Source: Bimuria novae-zelandiae CBS 107.79 (Eukaryota > Ascomycota > Dothideomycetes > Pleosporales > Didymosphaeriaceae). Taken from it: DNA of 64,000 bases. The DNA is taken from the NCBI GenBank assembly GCA_010015655.1, contig ML976692.1, forward strand, positions 241,120 through 305,119, written 5' to 3'. This document shows, one piece after another, positions 30,770 through 43,278 of this stretch (within the stretch, counting starts at the first letter, position 1; each line of letters opens with the position of its first letter). The translations under genes were made by a program, and so were the position numbers. A model generated the notes under the pieces. It saw only the letters and a program-made list of their open reading frames with translations. It was not told the origin of the DNA and did not search any database.

Positions 30770-33700
30770 GGGCATAGATGTTGTGTGTGTTTAAGAGCCC
30801 TTTACATGTGCCAACTTAAGAACTTCTACCTATCTTAGTTTTACACACCTAGCACCCATTAGCACCTAGGACAGCCCTAACACACTAGGCTCAGCCCGCC
30901 CTAGGGTGATAACCTATATCCGCAAAGGATGCTACCTACGATACCAGGCTAGAGAGAGCCTTAACCACCCAGACATGCTATAGGCTATAGTAAATAAAGT
31001 GGTAATACTTAACTACTATAGACAGCTACACACCCTACACGTTATCTAATACGTTACACATCTTATACCCCCTCAACTCTGCCTTATAGGAGGAGACTTT
31101 AACGCTAGACATAAATCTTTTAAGCCTACCACTACTGTAGCTAATAGAGGTGTAGAGCTAGCTAGATAGGCCGCTAACGCGTCTATAGACTACATTAGTG
31201 TGCTAGGGCAGCTAATATACTACGCTAGCTATGTTCTTAACCTTACCTTCTCTAATATCCTATTTGCCTAGTCTACTGTTAATGCTAGCATGCACAGCGG
31301 CTTAGACTATAAGATAATAGTAACCTCTGTCCCTCTCTCCACACTAGGTACTCCGTATCTAGAACAGTACCACTATAGAGTCCCTAAGGCAAGCCTACCT
31401 AAATTTACTAGGCTGGTAGAAATAGGTGTCTAGAATATCCCAGACCCACTTGTAACATAGGATATAGCATAGCTAGAGGAATGCGTCACGCTGCTTATAG
31501 AGACTATATAGCACTCTGTATAGATAGCAGGCAAGCTCGACCGCAAGGAAGGCCGCGCTGCACTATAGTAGACCAAGGAGTGCAAAACTGCCTACCAGGC
31601 CTATAAACATGCTAGGCTGCTCTGCTCTGGCAGTCTACTAGAGGAGAGATAGGCCTTTAAGACTATTATCTAATAGGCTAAGAGGCAGTACTAGAGGCAT
31701 GTTATTAATAATGCTAAGGATAATAAGGACCTATTTAAGATTATTACCTAGCATAAGCTTATACTAGAGAACCAGGACACTCCTCTTATCGTGAACAATA
31801 GGATAATATTAGACCCCCTAAAGAAGGCAGAGGCTCTTAGAGAGGAAGTCCTTAACTAGTACATAGTAGAGGATGACCTTAGACACTACCTAGACTAGGA
31901 GAATGTAGATGCCCTCCCGTAGAGCACACACATCTTACTAGAGGAAACTAAACGAAACATAGTAGGGGTCTCGAGCACCTTACTAGGCACTAACCGCTCT
32001 ACTATGTAACTACTCTATGCCTGCTAGGCTTAGGTTAGGGAACTTATATAAAGAATCTTCTAGTAATGCCTTAAGCTTAACTACTTCCCAGCACAGTGGA
32101 AGCTTGCCAAGGTAGTAATAATACTAAAGATAGGGAAGATAGACCAAATATTACTTTGCTTTTAGAGACCTATAGCGCTTCTCTCTTGTATTAGAAAGGG
32201 ACTTAAATAAACAGTGGCTAGACAAATTACGTGGACTGCTATAATACATAAGATCCTTAGCCCCTAGCATGGCGGCGCCCTTCTAAAGCGCTCTATAGTA
32301 GACCTTACTGCAGCGTTTACTTACGACACTAAAGCAGCATGGGTACTTAGAAAGCATATTACTATAGTTACCCTAGATGTTTAAGGCGCCTTTAATGCGC
32401 TCCTTAAGAACCGCCTGCTACACTAGATGGCCTAACAGGGCTGGTTACAAAGGACCATACTCTTTGTAGACTTATTCCTTACTGACCGGAGGGTTCAGGT
32501 CCGCCTTAGACAAGTTACTACCCCTAGCTACCCTGTCGCCTGTGGTATATCCTAAGGCTCGCCTCTCTCCCTTGTCCTATATACACTATACCTAGCAGAG
32601 CTACTATCTATGGACACAGAACGGAGGTTTGGATATGTAGACGACATATGTCTATACTGGGCCTCACACTCTATAGACGACAACGTCGAGCTCCTAGCAT
32701 TAGATCTAAGGTAGATTAAAGTATAGGGCAAGGCTAATAAGGTTACCTTTGCCCTAGAAAAGTAGGAAATAATACACCTAACTAGACAGCAAAGTAGCTA
32801 CGCACTACTATATGTTATAGATAAGTAGCTTATAATCTACTTTATCCTCCTAAGTAGAGAGCACAGCTAGCCAGCCTTGCGTTAGTTAAGAGTGTGGTTT
32901 GACCGCAGACTTACCTTTAGATAATATATAGCTACACGCACTGCAAAAGCTGCTAGGGTAGCCTATTATATTTATAGTCTGGCTAGGACTACCTATAGAC
33001 TACTAGCTAGCTCCCTCCGCAAGGCCACTATTGCCTGTGTATACCCGTCGCTTCTGTATAGGACTAAATGCTGGTACAGAGGCCGCACTAAACAGCCACA
33101 TACACTCAAACTAGGCAGGCCTTAAGAGGTTAGCGCTTATATTAAATGGCACATAGCTACTATAGACAAGACACTAGCTATAGCAGTAAGGGGCATTCTA
33201 CTAGCGTGGAGAACAACCCCTATAGCTGCACTCTTTTAAGACGCCGGACTATTATCTATAGCAGTAGCACTAGAGGAAGCTAAACTTAGATTTATAACCT
33301 ACTTACAAACTATAGATGTAGACCATTCTCTTACTAGGCGCACATTAGTACATATAGTAAATAGGGGCGTAAAAACTAGACAACCCTAGCGAGTTAAGAT
33401 AAAAGTCTAATAGATAGCATCTCTTCTACTAGAGATCCTTAGGACTACACTTATAGCCCCTTACTACTTAACTAGCTGCCGAACTAACCTAACGCTTAGC
33501 ATAGACAAGAAGACTATAGCTAAGGCTTTTAATATATAGTAGGCCTATCTCTTACCACTAGACGTAACTATCTTCTTAGATAGCTCTAAACAGTACACAA
33601 AGGAAGGAGAAAAGCGGGTGACCTATAGCTTTATAGTGTATTAGAACGGAAAGTAACTATAGACTAGACGTAGGTCACTTAACTCTACCTCGCACGTCTT

Positions 33701-34460
33701 TAACGCTAAGGTAGTAAGAGTATAGAGAAGCTTCTAGCACACTATAAGATAACTAGAGTTTAATACTCGTTAAATCTAGCTATATATAGACAGCACCTTA
33801 GTTATATGGTGTCTAAGGGGCGATTCACCCCCCACCTCTTAATAGGCCTTTTTAGAGTGTCATGGCGCTATAGAGACTTACGACGTCTCTATTAAATGGG
33901 CCCCTAGACACTTAGGCATTAAAGGAAATAAGGTAGTAGACAAATTAGTTAACCTAAAAGCCTAACACCTATTACCCCTAACAGGTAAAGCTGCTCTGCC
34001 TATACTCTTAGGCATTAAGATAATGGCCCGTAAGATATTACAACACATATAGTAGATCTGGTGGTCTGACAAAAAGAACAAACTCTCTAGATGGTATAAA
34101 AGCTGGCACCTAGACTATGCACCACGCAGTAGTCTAAAGGAACTAGACCTACTAAGAGCTATCCTAGCTAGACTGCTTTCTATCTGGTCTAGACATGGGG
34201 ATTTTGCCTAGTACTACTAAAAGTATAACTACAAGAATGCAAACCTTACCTGCTTATATAAATAGGATAAGACACTAGAGCACCTTGCGCTCTGCCGCAA
34301 GACCCTAGGGGCCTTTAGTAGATGGCTACTTTAACTACCTACACCACTATCTAGCTAGGCTAACGGCCTAGCGTATACTGCGGTGCTGCTAGGGGATCCA
34401 GAGGCCTTTGAAGCCTTTACCTAACTTACATAATACTACACTAAGATTTGTCCCCGCTAG
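30770..34460 (+). pseudogene. LINE copy 2 ORF2 relic: APE, RT, RNase H
   Basis: Collinear with copy 1 ORF2: VQEP-like region near 30790, GGDFNARH near 31090, GAFNALLKNRLL near 32385, RT YVDD near 32633, RNase H near 33570-33960, and a C-terminal finger near 34245 whose first Cys region is degraded. Heavy TAG load. No coding capacity. Confidence 0.8.
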
Positions 34461-34569
34461 CTCCTACAGCCCTATAACAGCAACAAGTAATATAGCACTT
34501 AGTAAGAGCTAGGTCTAGCATAATAGCTATAATACTTCCTACCCCTCTTCCTCTCTTTCCCCTCCCCCT

Positions 34570-34612
34570 ACATATATATACACACACACACACACTCGCT
34601 CTCTCTCTCTCT
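34570..34612 (+). repeat. (TA)n(CA)n(CT)n microsatellite in LINE copy 2
   Basis: Same tract as in copy 1, but it reads CATATATATACACACACACA: the 5' half of the CA run is now TA. Confidence 0.8.
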
Positions 34613-34863
34613 TAGCATATAGATGCCTCAAAATGCAAGGAAACTACCCTAATATACATACATCGCTTAGCCTCCCTAACTAGAAGGGGAGCTATAGTTC
34701 TAAAATAGTAGTAATACCCGCGCAGGCAAGAAATGCTTTCTAGGGTAGTGTATTAGCACTATAATTCTATAGCTTAGCACGTCGTATATGCCCTTCGGGA
34801 GGCGAGATAGTAGACTTAATCCCCATTAAAGAAACGTAAAATAAATACCAACCAACCAACCAA

Positions 34864-34877
34864 GCCACCTAATCCTA
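34864..34877 (+). repeat. LINE copy 2 target-site duplication (3' copy)
   Basis: GCCACCTAATCCTA; the transposase frame resumes after it. Confidence 0.95.
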
Positions 34878-35434
34878 ATTCTATCCTTAATAGGTTTACC
34901 TAGGATCAAGAATTAGGCGATAACTCCTTATCAGGGCTTAGTAATCATGACTAGAGAAAGATAGATAGGCTTATACAATTAGTAGTAAAGGAACAGGGTA
35001 GTTAAGATATAAAAAAGCTTCGTTAATTACTCTACTATCTATCTGTTGAAAATGAGCTGCTTAAGCATGACAACGATAGGCTTAGGCAGGCGCTATCTAT
35101 TAAGAAGAAGCGTAAGAAGAAGGGCAAAACTCTAGACCTTTAATAGCGCTAGGAGTATTATAGTAGGGCTATTTTATAGTTACTAAGGAAAGTAAGGGAG
35201 GCACGTTATTATTAATTAATTAAAGAGCAGGAAGATAAGTAGCAGCAGCTTTAAAAAGTAGAAATAGTAGAGCTAAAGAAGGCAGCTAAGCTATACAAGG
35301 AGAAAATGTAGCAGGAAAAGCGTGCTGCGCGAGAGGCAGCTAAGAAGGCGAAGGAGAAGGAGAGGGCTGAAAAGGCTGCTCAGCGCGCTGCCCAGAAGTC
35401 TGCCCGCGACGCTGAAAAAGCTCTACAAGTATCC

Positions 35435-36287
35435 NNNNNNNNNNNNNNNNNNNNNNNNNNNNNNNNNNNNNNNNNNNNNNNNNNNNNNNNNNNNNNNNNN
35501 NNNNNNNNNNNNNNNNNNNNNNNNNNNNNNNNNNNNNNNNNNNNNNNNNNNNNNNNNNNNNNNNNNNNNNNNNNNNNNNNNNNNNNNNNNNNNNNNNNNN
35601 NNNNNNNNNNNNNNNNNNNNNNNNNNNNNNNNNNNNNNNNNNNNNNNNNNNNNNNNNNNNNNNNNNNNNNNNNNNNNNNNNNNNNNNNNNNNNNNNNNNN
35701 NNNNNNNNNNNNNNNNNNNNNNNNNNNNNNNNNNNNNNNNNNNNNNNNNNNNNNNNNNNNNNNNNNNNNNNNNNNNNNNNNNNNNNNNNNNNNNNNNNNN
35801 NNNNNNNNNNNNNNNNNNNNNNNNNNNNNNNNNNNNNNNNNNNNNNNNNNNNNNNNNNNNNNNNNNNNNNNNNNNNNNNNNNNNNNNNNNNNNNNNNNNN
35901 NNNNNNNNNNNNNNNNNNNNNNNNNNNNNNNNNNNNNNNNNNNNNNNNNNNNNNNNNNNNNNNNNNNNNNNNNNNNNNNNNNNNNNNNNNNNNNNNNNNN
36001 NNNNNNNNNNNNNNNNNNNNNNNNNNNNNNNNNNNNNNNNNNNNNNNNNNNNNNNNNNNNNNNNNNNNNNNNNNNNNNNNNNNNNNNNNNNNNNNNNNNN
36101 NNNNNNNNNNNNNNNNNNNNNNNNNNNNNNNNNNNNNNNNNNNNNNNNNNNNNNNNNNNNNNNNNNNNNNNNNNNNNNNNNNNNNNNNNNNNNNNNNNNN
36201 NNNNNNNNNNNNNNNNNNNNNNNNNNNNNNNNNNNNNNNNNNNNNNNNNNNNNNNNNNNNNNNNNNNNNNNNNNNNNNNNNNNNNNN
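35435..36287. other. Assembly gap (853 N)
   Basis: Covers the end of the third pogo-like element and probably its right TIR. Confidence 0.95.
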
Positions 36288-36876
36288 ATCCTGTCTTGAC
36301 TAGCCAAGGGTTCTCGTGTCGACGAGCGATTGTTCCTGTTACAGTAGCTTCGTGGGTCCTGGTTCTGGAAACAACTCGTCGTAATGGATAAGGATGAATT
36401 GGACGCAGCAGACCGCAGACTCCGGATACCAAAGGTACACAGCACAAGCTACTATTAAAGTCGAGAAAAAACATTGTTCACTCGCGTCCGTGCACGTTGA
36501 ATTAATGTGCACAGACCATACTGTATCGCTATACTCCATACGGCAACCTCTCTGTAGGTCAACTCATTGACTATGATATCTTTAACATACTTTCGAGTCC
36601 GAGTATACAAGCCAGCAACCGAATGGCTGTAGCTGTCAGTTTACTGACCGGGCTCTCAGGTATCGTTTCGTTACATAAAATACTAAGGATTTCTAACAAG
36701 TCGAAAATGGACAGGTGTACTAAAGGTGGAACGGAAGTCCATTAAACTCGAACTGCACATGTGTCACTCTTGGTCATCGTTCGCCATAAAATATTTTTCT
36801 TACACCTATCAGCAAACCTGCACAAAAAGGCAGTCCCATTCCACAGACCAGTAAAAGCTCGAGCCGACTATTCCAC
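36288..36876. other. Intergenic, no supported gene
   Basis: Normal base composition; the 3' flank of the minus-strand gene ending at 36877. No TIR matching the left side of the third pogo element was found here. Confidence 0.5.
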
Positions 36877-39637
36877 CTACGCCTTCCCAATCTTCACAGT
36901 AGCCTTTCCAGTCGACAAATCCACCGACCACCCGCTCCTCACCTTACTCGCTCCCGACACAGCATACCCTAGCGTCGTCGCACCCGGCTGCTTCATCCAC
37001 ACAATCGCCGACTTAGCTTGTAAATCGCCCGTTGTGGCCGCAGGCGCAAGCGTCAACGTGACCGTGCTCGCGGCCTTGTCAAAGTCCACCTTCGAGATGA
37101 TACCGGCGCTAATCTCAACCTTCAATCCTAGGTCCGCAACAAAGACACGCCTCTTTACAGCGTCCTTGGGCTCGACTGATATCGTCGACGCGCCAGATTG
37201 AGACAGGAGGTTGCCGCCGAAAGCTAGGTCGCCGTACTTCGTGTTACTGAGAATGTAGACGCATTGCCCCAGGCTCAACCCAAGAAAACCTGGGCCGTAG
37301 TCTCCACTGTAGGGATCCCACTTCAGAAGGTCCGGGAAACTGTGGAATGCGGCGGATGCGAAACCATCTTTGTGGATGTTGGAGAGGGGCGCCATGTTTC
37401 CAGCAAAGCCGACACGCAAGGCGTAAAGATCAGTGGGATGCTGCTCGTAGTACGAAAGCATCGGGAGAGAGTTGAGGCCAGAGCCGTAGTGGTGCAGTTG
37501 GCGCTCTGTCTGCGCTATTTTGGCCCCGTAGTTGAAGTCCCAGTAGCGGCGGGCGTTGCCGTTCCAGCCCCAGTGCGGGACGGTAGGCATGTAACCGAAG
37601 ATGGAGTTTATGGCCTTTGTGGGTGAAATCGGCAGCTTGAAATAACTGTGTTGCATTAGTTTCGCGATGTGAGTCATAGCGGAGTTCTGCTTACTTGGTC
37701 CAGTAATAGACACCTTCCTGCCCTGTGCTGTCCCACGCCATCTCGCTCCCGAAAGGAATCGCTTCAGTCTCCCACTGGTTTGCGCGGTACCGCATGGTTG
37801 TTTCCAATGACGTCACTTGACTCGTCAATCCTTCTCGCTTTAAGTCTTCAAGAAGTTCGCCCATCACCCACTCGCCCATGAGTCCAACAAGGCCATAGTC
37901 ACAGTTGGCAGCCCGGTTTGAAAGGCAATATTGGGTGGTATTGTAAGCCCTGTTCAGATACCACGACCAATCAGCTCGAAGCTTCTGCTCGGGATAGTTC
38001 CGGGCGACGCGATACATCGACCAGTATGCAGCAACGGGATGGACGTAATTGTACGCTCGACGAGTCGTGTAAGCGCGAGCCTGATCCCAGGATGTCCACG
38101 ACGTCCAGTCAATGGCTGGGTTGTAAGAATACTGTGCTGCGTTCGGCTGGTAAAAGAAAGCACTAGCGACAACGCCAAAACCACCATTCCGCTGGAGGGT
38201 GCCTACGACGGTATCATGAATGAAGTCGTCGAACAATGAGAGCTCTTTGGCCGTGGGCTGTACGAACTCTTTCATCGCAGTAGCCAGGTAGGCACCGGTC
38301 CCACCCTCGTCGCTTATTCCAGCAATCCAGACGCGACCGTCTTGCTCTACGATACTGCCTGCTTCGTTATCGTATGTCATGATGGATGGCGCTCTTTGGA
38401 ATGGATCCGATGCCTTATTGAAGTACGCTTTTGTGGTAAAGAAGTTACCCATATCGGAGAGTGCCGACGACGTTGTTTTCGAGATGTGGTAGTGTACCGT
38501 CTGCTTCTTGTTATTCGCGTATGTGATTGTCACGCGTGAGCGTCCCCAGACGGATCCCTTAGGAGTGAGCGAGTATAACACCCCGGCTGAAGTAGTCGAA
38601 GGACCAGTAACGGTAAAGTCGGGCGCCTCGATGGCCTTCACCGCAGATGTGTAGTTGAGGTACAATCGAGCTGTGAGGTCGCTAGGAACAATATAGCCGG
38701 GGATGCCAACGGCGAGTGGCGTGCCGCTCTTGACCACAGCGTCTTCAATGGTTTGGATGGACTGAGCCAAGACGAACTTGACTCCAACGGAGTAGGATTC
38801 TCCAGCTGCGAGAGTCTTCGACGTAGCGGTATTCCAGGGCGTTGTACTCTTCCACTCGTTTTGCGCATATGCCAGACTGTGAACTTGCCACTCATAGTTG
38901 CCCTCATAAGTCTGGCCTTGGTAGCCGAATGAACCCGAAGGCTCATCGAGGAAGCGCCATGCTTCAAAGTGGCTTGACTCCAAGGGCGCAATGACAAGCC
39001 CATTTCCGGTTCCGGATAAGGGAGTCACCCGTACGAAGCCTGCATCGAGTCCAATGTAAGGGTCAGCGAAGGAGCATTTCGCCTGCGTGTCAGTCGCCAG
39101 TCGATCAGTAAAGATGTTGTTGATAGCGATCGGTAAGCCCAGGCTCCCAAACTCGACGGAAGATGTACCAGTGTTCGTGAAGTTGAATCTCAAGGCCAAG
39201 CCTCCACCAGATGAGAGCCATTCTCGGGTGACCGTGAACGGGTGGGGGATTTTGCTCGGACCAAGCGTCGGTGCTAAATCTGCAGCAGCAAGCACTCCAG
39301 GTCGGAGGTTCGTCAATTGTGTGACTGCTTTTCTAGAAGAAGCAGAATCTACACTAGTCCACGGTCCGTTGTTTGAGATTCGATACCGGAAGGTCACATC
39401 CCCAAGATGATGCGCACCATTGTGCGCAAGATCGGGCAGAAGATCGGTCGGGAGGAAGTTATAACCAGTCTTGCTTGAACTCAGAGAGGCCAGTGTCCCC
39501 GATGATTTGACAATTGTGCCCTTCAGGTCAGTTGACTGTAAGTTAGTATAACCGCCCGAAAGCCCGAGGTCGTCCTGCCCCACGGCAAAAGCTGTGAGGC
39601 TTCCGACTAGGAAAATTCTCAGAATTGAGAACTGCAT
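36877..39637 (-). CDS. Secreted DUF5695-like six-hairpin glycosidase candidate, 903 aa
   Basis: Exons 39637-37695 and 37645-36877, with a 49-nt intron (37646-37694; GTAAGC...CACAG with CTAATG). The sum is 2712 nt, in frame, with no internal stops. A signal peptide (MQFSILRIFLVGSLTAFAVG) leads into LGLSGGYTNLQSTDL and HHLGDVTFRYR, which match what I remember of DUF5695 proteins, predicted six-hairpin glycosidases. The N-terminal half is beta-rich. The C-terminal half (from about residue 400) is helical with aromatic motifs such as YNYVHPVAAYWSMYRVARN, YGLVGLMGEWVMGELL, GEMAWDST-like GSEMAWDSTGQEG and MPTVPHWGWNGNARRYWDF; a short beta domain ends it. It is probably exported and acts on cell-wall or plant polysaccharide; substrate unknown. 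It adjoins the transposon nest but looks intact. Confidence 0.85.
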
Positions 39638-40268
39638 CCTGAGAAATACGTGTAGTACAATGAATGCACTATGTCAAGTCATAAGAGAGTGAGGGACCGT
39701 GGAATGCTACAGTATATGAATGCAACTGCAGGCTGCATTGATAGCTGTACATCCGTAGGACCGACCTTTGGAGCCTACCTGCCCTACTAAGAGTTTCCAT
39801 GACGATCAATGTAACCTGGAAGGAAATTCACCGACTGCCCGCAGTATATCGGACGGAGAAACTACTCGGTTAGCTACTAATCTGATATCAGTTAATATGT
39901 AGCTCGGCGGAAATTTTCCGTGTGGCAACTATTACAGGGGTGCTTTTGCGCCTTAGCCCGCGGGGTTGCCGCGGCTAACAGTTCGCTAGTTTGGGTCATC
40001 TATTTCGATGTCTTCGTTTTTCGAGGCCTTGAACAGTATTAACATCTCGCAATCACTCTACGAGAATGTAGTCATTACCTTGTACCAGTGGTCTCCATCT
40101 CAACAGGGTCGTCCTCGATGGTGTCGTCATCGCTATGCCAGCCTCGAGTTCGAGATCGGAGATTGTGTCGTGCACTACGGCAGAAGAGGGGTCGCTGAGG
40201 GCGGAGCTGAGTTGTCTGTCTACTATAGTGTGCGTTTTGCGATTGGTGGAGGGTGATAATCATCTCAT
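39638..40268. other. Intergenic, upstream of the secreted glycosidase candidate
   Basis: Holds the 5' region of the gene at 36877-39637. Short ORFs at 40008-40256 (plus) and 40075-40272 (minus) have no recognisable feature. Confidence 0.4.
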
Positions 40269-40596
40269 TCACATAGATCGATTACCGAAAGCTTCCGCTT
40301 GTGATTGAGCGCCAACGTAGATCCCGTTATATGGGGAAAGGGTCTGATATCTTGCGGATGATTTTGCGGTTGCTTGATGATACGTGCGAGGCCGAAACGA
40401 ATCGCGGTTTGGATGGACTGATCCATGGAACCACCCTACCAGTCCCATACATGATACAGCATATATGAAAAGTCAGTGAAGTCTCTGGATCAACGATATG
40501 AAACAAGGGATAGGAGAAAAGCTGACCTTGTGGTGCAGAAAGCCTGTCCTTCTCCGGAGATGTGAAGAGTGCGTTTCCGTCAACGATAACAACCAT
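40269..40596 (-). CDS. Possible small two-exon gene of unknown function
   Basis: ATG at 40596; exon 1 is 40527-40596 (MVVIVDGNALFTSPEKDRL...). A 91-nt intron (40436-40526) has GTCAGC, CTGAC and GGTAG sites. Exon 2 runs to TGA at 40269 (GWFHGSVHPNRDSFRP...). The sum is 237 nt, or 78 aa. The intron signals are good, but another frame of exon 2 (SIQTAIRFGLARIIKQPQNH) is equally protein-like, so the model is uncertain. No family recognised. Confidence 0.3.
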
Positions 40597-40862
40597 GGTC
40601 GTATGTAGATATACATACAATTAACTGTAAAAAAAAAAAAAGAAAAAAAAGGGTAATTGCGGTTCCGAAACCAATCACCCTGGTTCGTGATGCTCTATAT
40701 TTATCTAGATAAGGTGGCCTTTCCCAAGATATCATGCCCTCCCATGATATGAAAAGTGATACCGAAGCCATAGCACCCAACGCCAGACCGCCCTACCCAA
40801 TGCCGCTAAACGCACGCAACAGACACAAACAGACCAATCCAGCCTTGGCAGCAGGTTTCTAC

Positions 40863-42558
<1,696 letters not shown>

Positions 42559-42738
42559 GGCCGCTGTGCTGGTCGCTGTTTCCCTCGCGCGTCTGCGCCT
42601 TCTCCGCAATGTGCATGTCGGAAGTCGCGCCCGCCGCCGCAGCGCACGGGCCAAGCGATGCGCGTTGAGGACACTGTACTGAACTGCGCATCCACTGCAA
42701 TTGAACCCACTTCTACACCGACGAGTCAAAATATCTCC
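42559..42738. promoter_or_regulatory. Shared bidirectional promoter of GCN5 and OST5
   Basis: Only 180 bp separate the divergent start codons of GCN5 (42558, minus) and OST5 (42739, plus). GC-rich, no TATA box evident. Both promoters and both 5' UTRs must lie here or overlap the coding exons. Confidence 0.6.
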
Positions 42739-43128
42739 ATGTCGACGCCGCTGCTTGACGTCTGGGAGGCTGCTGCTTCCTCGCCGTATCATCCCTCCAT
42801 CGCCAAAGACTCGCAGTTCACTCTCGGCGCCTTCCTGCTGCTGATTGGTATGTTGGGAATGCAGGAGCTGGAGCTACGACTGCTAACAATTGCCAGCGCT
42901 GCTCCTCGCAGGCGTCTTCAGTCTGAGTACGCACCAACTATACTTCTCATGAGGAAAGTGCGACTGACTGCCACAGACCGATCCATTCTCAGCCTCCCAG
43001 TTCTCGGTGTACCAGCTTCATTGGCATTCGGGTATGTGGCTTGTCGGAGCACATTTTGAAAGTCCTGCTAATTGCAATGAAGATTCGGCGCAGTATACAT
43101 GATCTGTGCGGTCGGTGTATACGTCTAG
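42739..43128 (+). CDS. OST5: Oligosaccharyltransferase subunit OST5 (TMEM258 family)
   Basis: Four exons: 42739-42847, 42897-42926, 42977-43031 and 43083-43128; introns 49, 50 and 51 nt with clean sites. 240 nt, 79 aa, the size of human TMEM258. The sequence has an N-terminal lumenal segment, helix 1 (FTLGAFLLLIALLLAGVFSL) and helix 2 ending in GFGAVYMICAVGVYV, the family C-terminus. In the ER membrane it is a small subunit of the oligosaccharyltransferase that transfers the preassembled glycan to Asn of nascent proteins. Exon 2 is only 30 nt. Too fragmented to appear as one ORF. Divergent from GCN5; RAD1 follows 150 bp downstream. Confidence 0.92.
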
Positions 43129-43278
43129 TTTCCTTTGCTCTAAGCCGGCGTTCGGGTTATCCGTAGTCTACTGGAATGAAATAAGACTTCAAAGATACCA
43201 TATCCAACTTCTCCTCCCTCAGAACCCTCTACTTGATCAAGCTATCCACGCTACAACCAACCCTCACATCAATACACC

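Larger units (their letters stand above)
28877..34863 (+). mobile_element. Tad-like LINE, copy 2, nested in another pogo transposase
   Basis: 5987 bp with the same start (CACCGAACACC) and the same (CCAA)n tail as copy 1. It is collinear over its whole length, and the differences seen are mostly C/T or G/A. GGDFNARH is near 31090; the RT box reads YVDD rather than YADD near 32633 (C-to-T). Both copies carry many of the same TAG codons, plus private ones. Full length and flanked by its own 14-bp duplication, so it is a separate insertion. Confidence 0.9.
27742..35434 (+). mobile_element. Third pogo-like transposon, RIP-degraded, carrying LINE copy 2; ends undefined
   Basis: The transposase relic begins with ATA (ATG lost by G-to-A) at 27742, continues to 28876, is split by the LINE at 28877-34863, and resumes to the N gap at 35435. 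It is a clearly different pogo lineage from 15840-23935: many residues differ through the DDE region and the N-terminal HTH. RIP-type stops are common. Confidence 0.85.
27742..35434 (+). pseudogene. pogo-family transposase relic, split by LINE copy 2
   Basis: Readable blocks: KPGETFLYTKTATKYSV, LTLQQEEELVRYIKRLTER, the IPPTREMIQNFALTIAKE HTH, DPRHTYNIDEKGVLIGIVGR, VRALLQDGNRA, AWLKQVFN, LLILDSHSSHITIDFI and FRATGISPPNP, then after the LINE NSILNRFT and a Lys/Glu-rich coiled coil (AKKAKEKERAEKAAQRAAQK) into the gap. GHGSH reads SHSSH, Trp reads Ser or stop, and Gln reads stop, all G:C to A:T. The LINE lies after the codons for SPPNP, the same place as WPRNA in the other element. Confidence 0.85.

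Noticed and set aside
15840..34877. Segmental duplication of one pogo+LINE composite
   Set aside because: The pogo parts differ strongly in protein sequence, and the LINE target duplications differ in sequence and length, while the LINE copies are collinear and very similar. Independent insertions fit better.
35322..36474. Long ORFs of 325-364 codons on both strands
   Set aside because: They consist almost wholly of unknown residues from the 853-N gap and carry no information.
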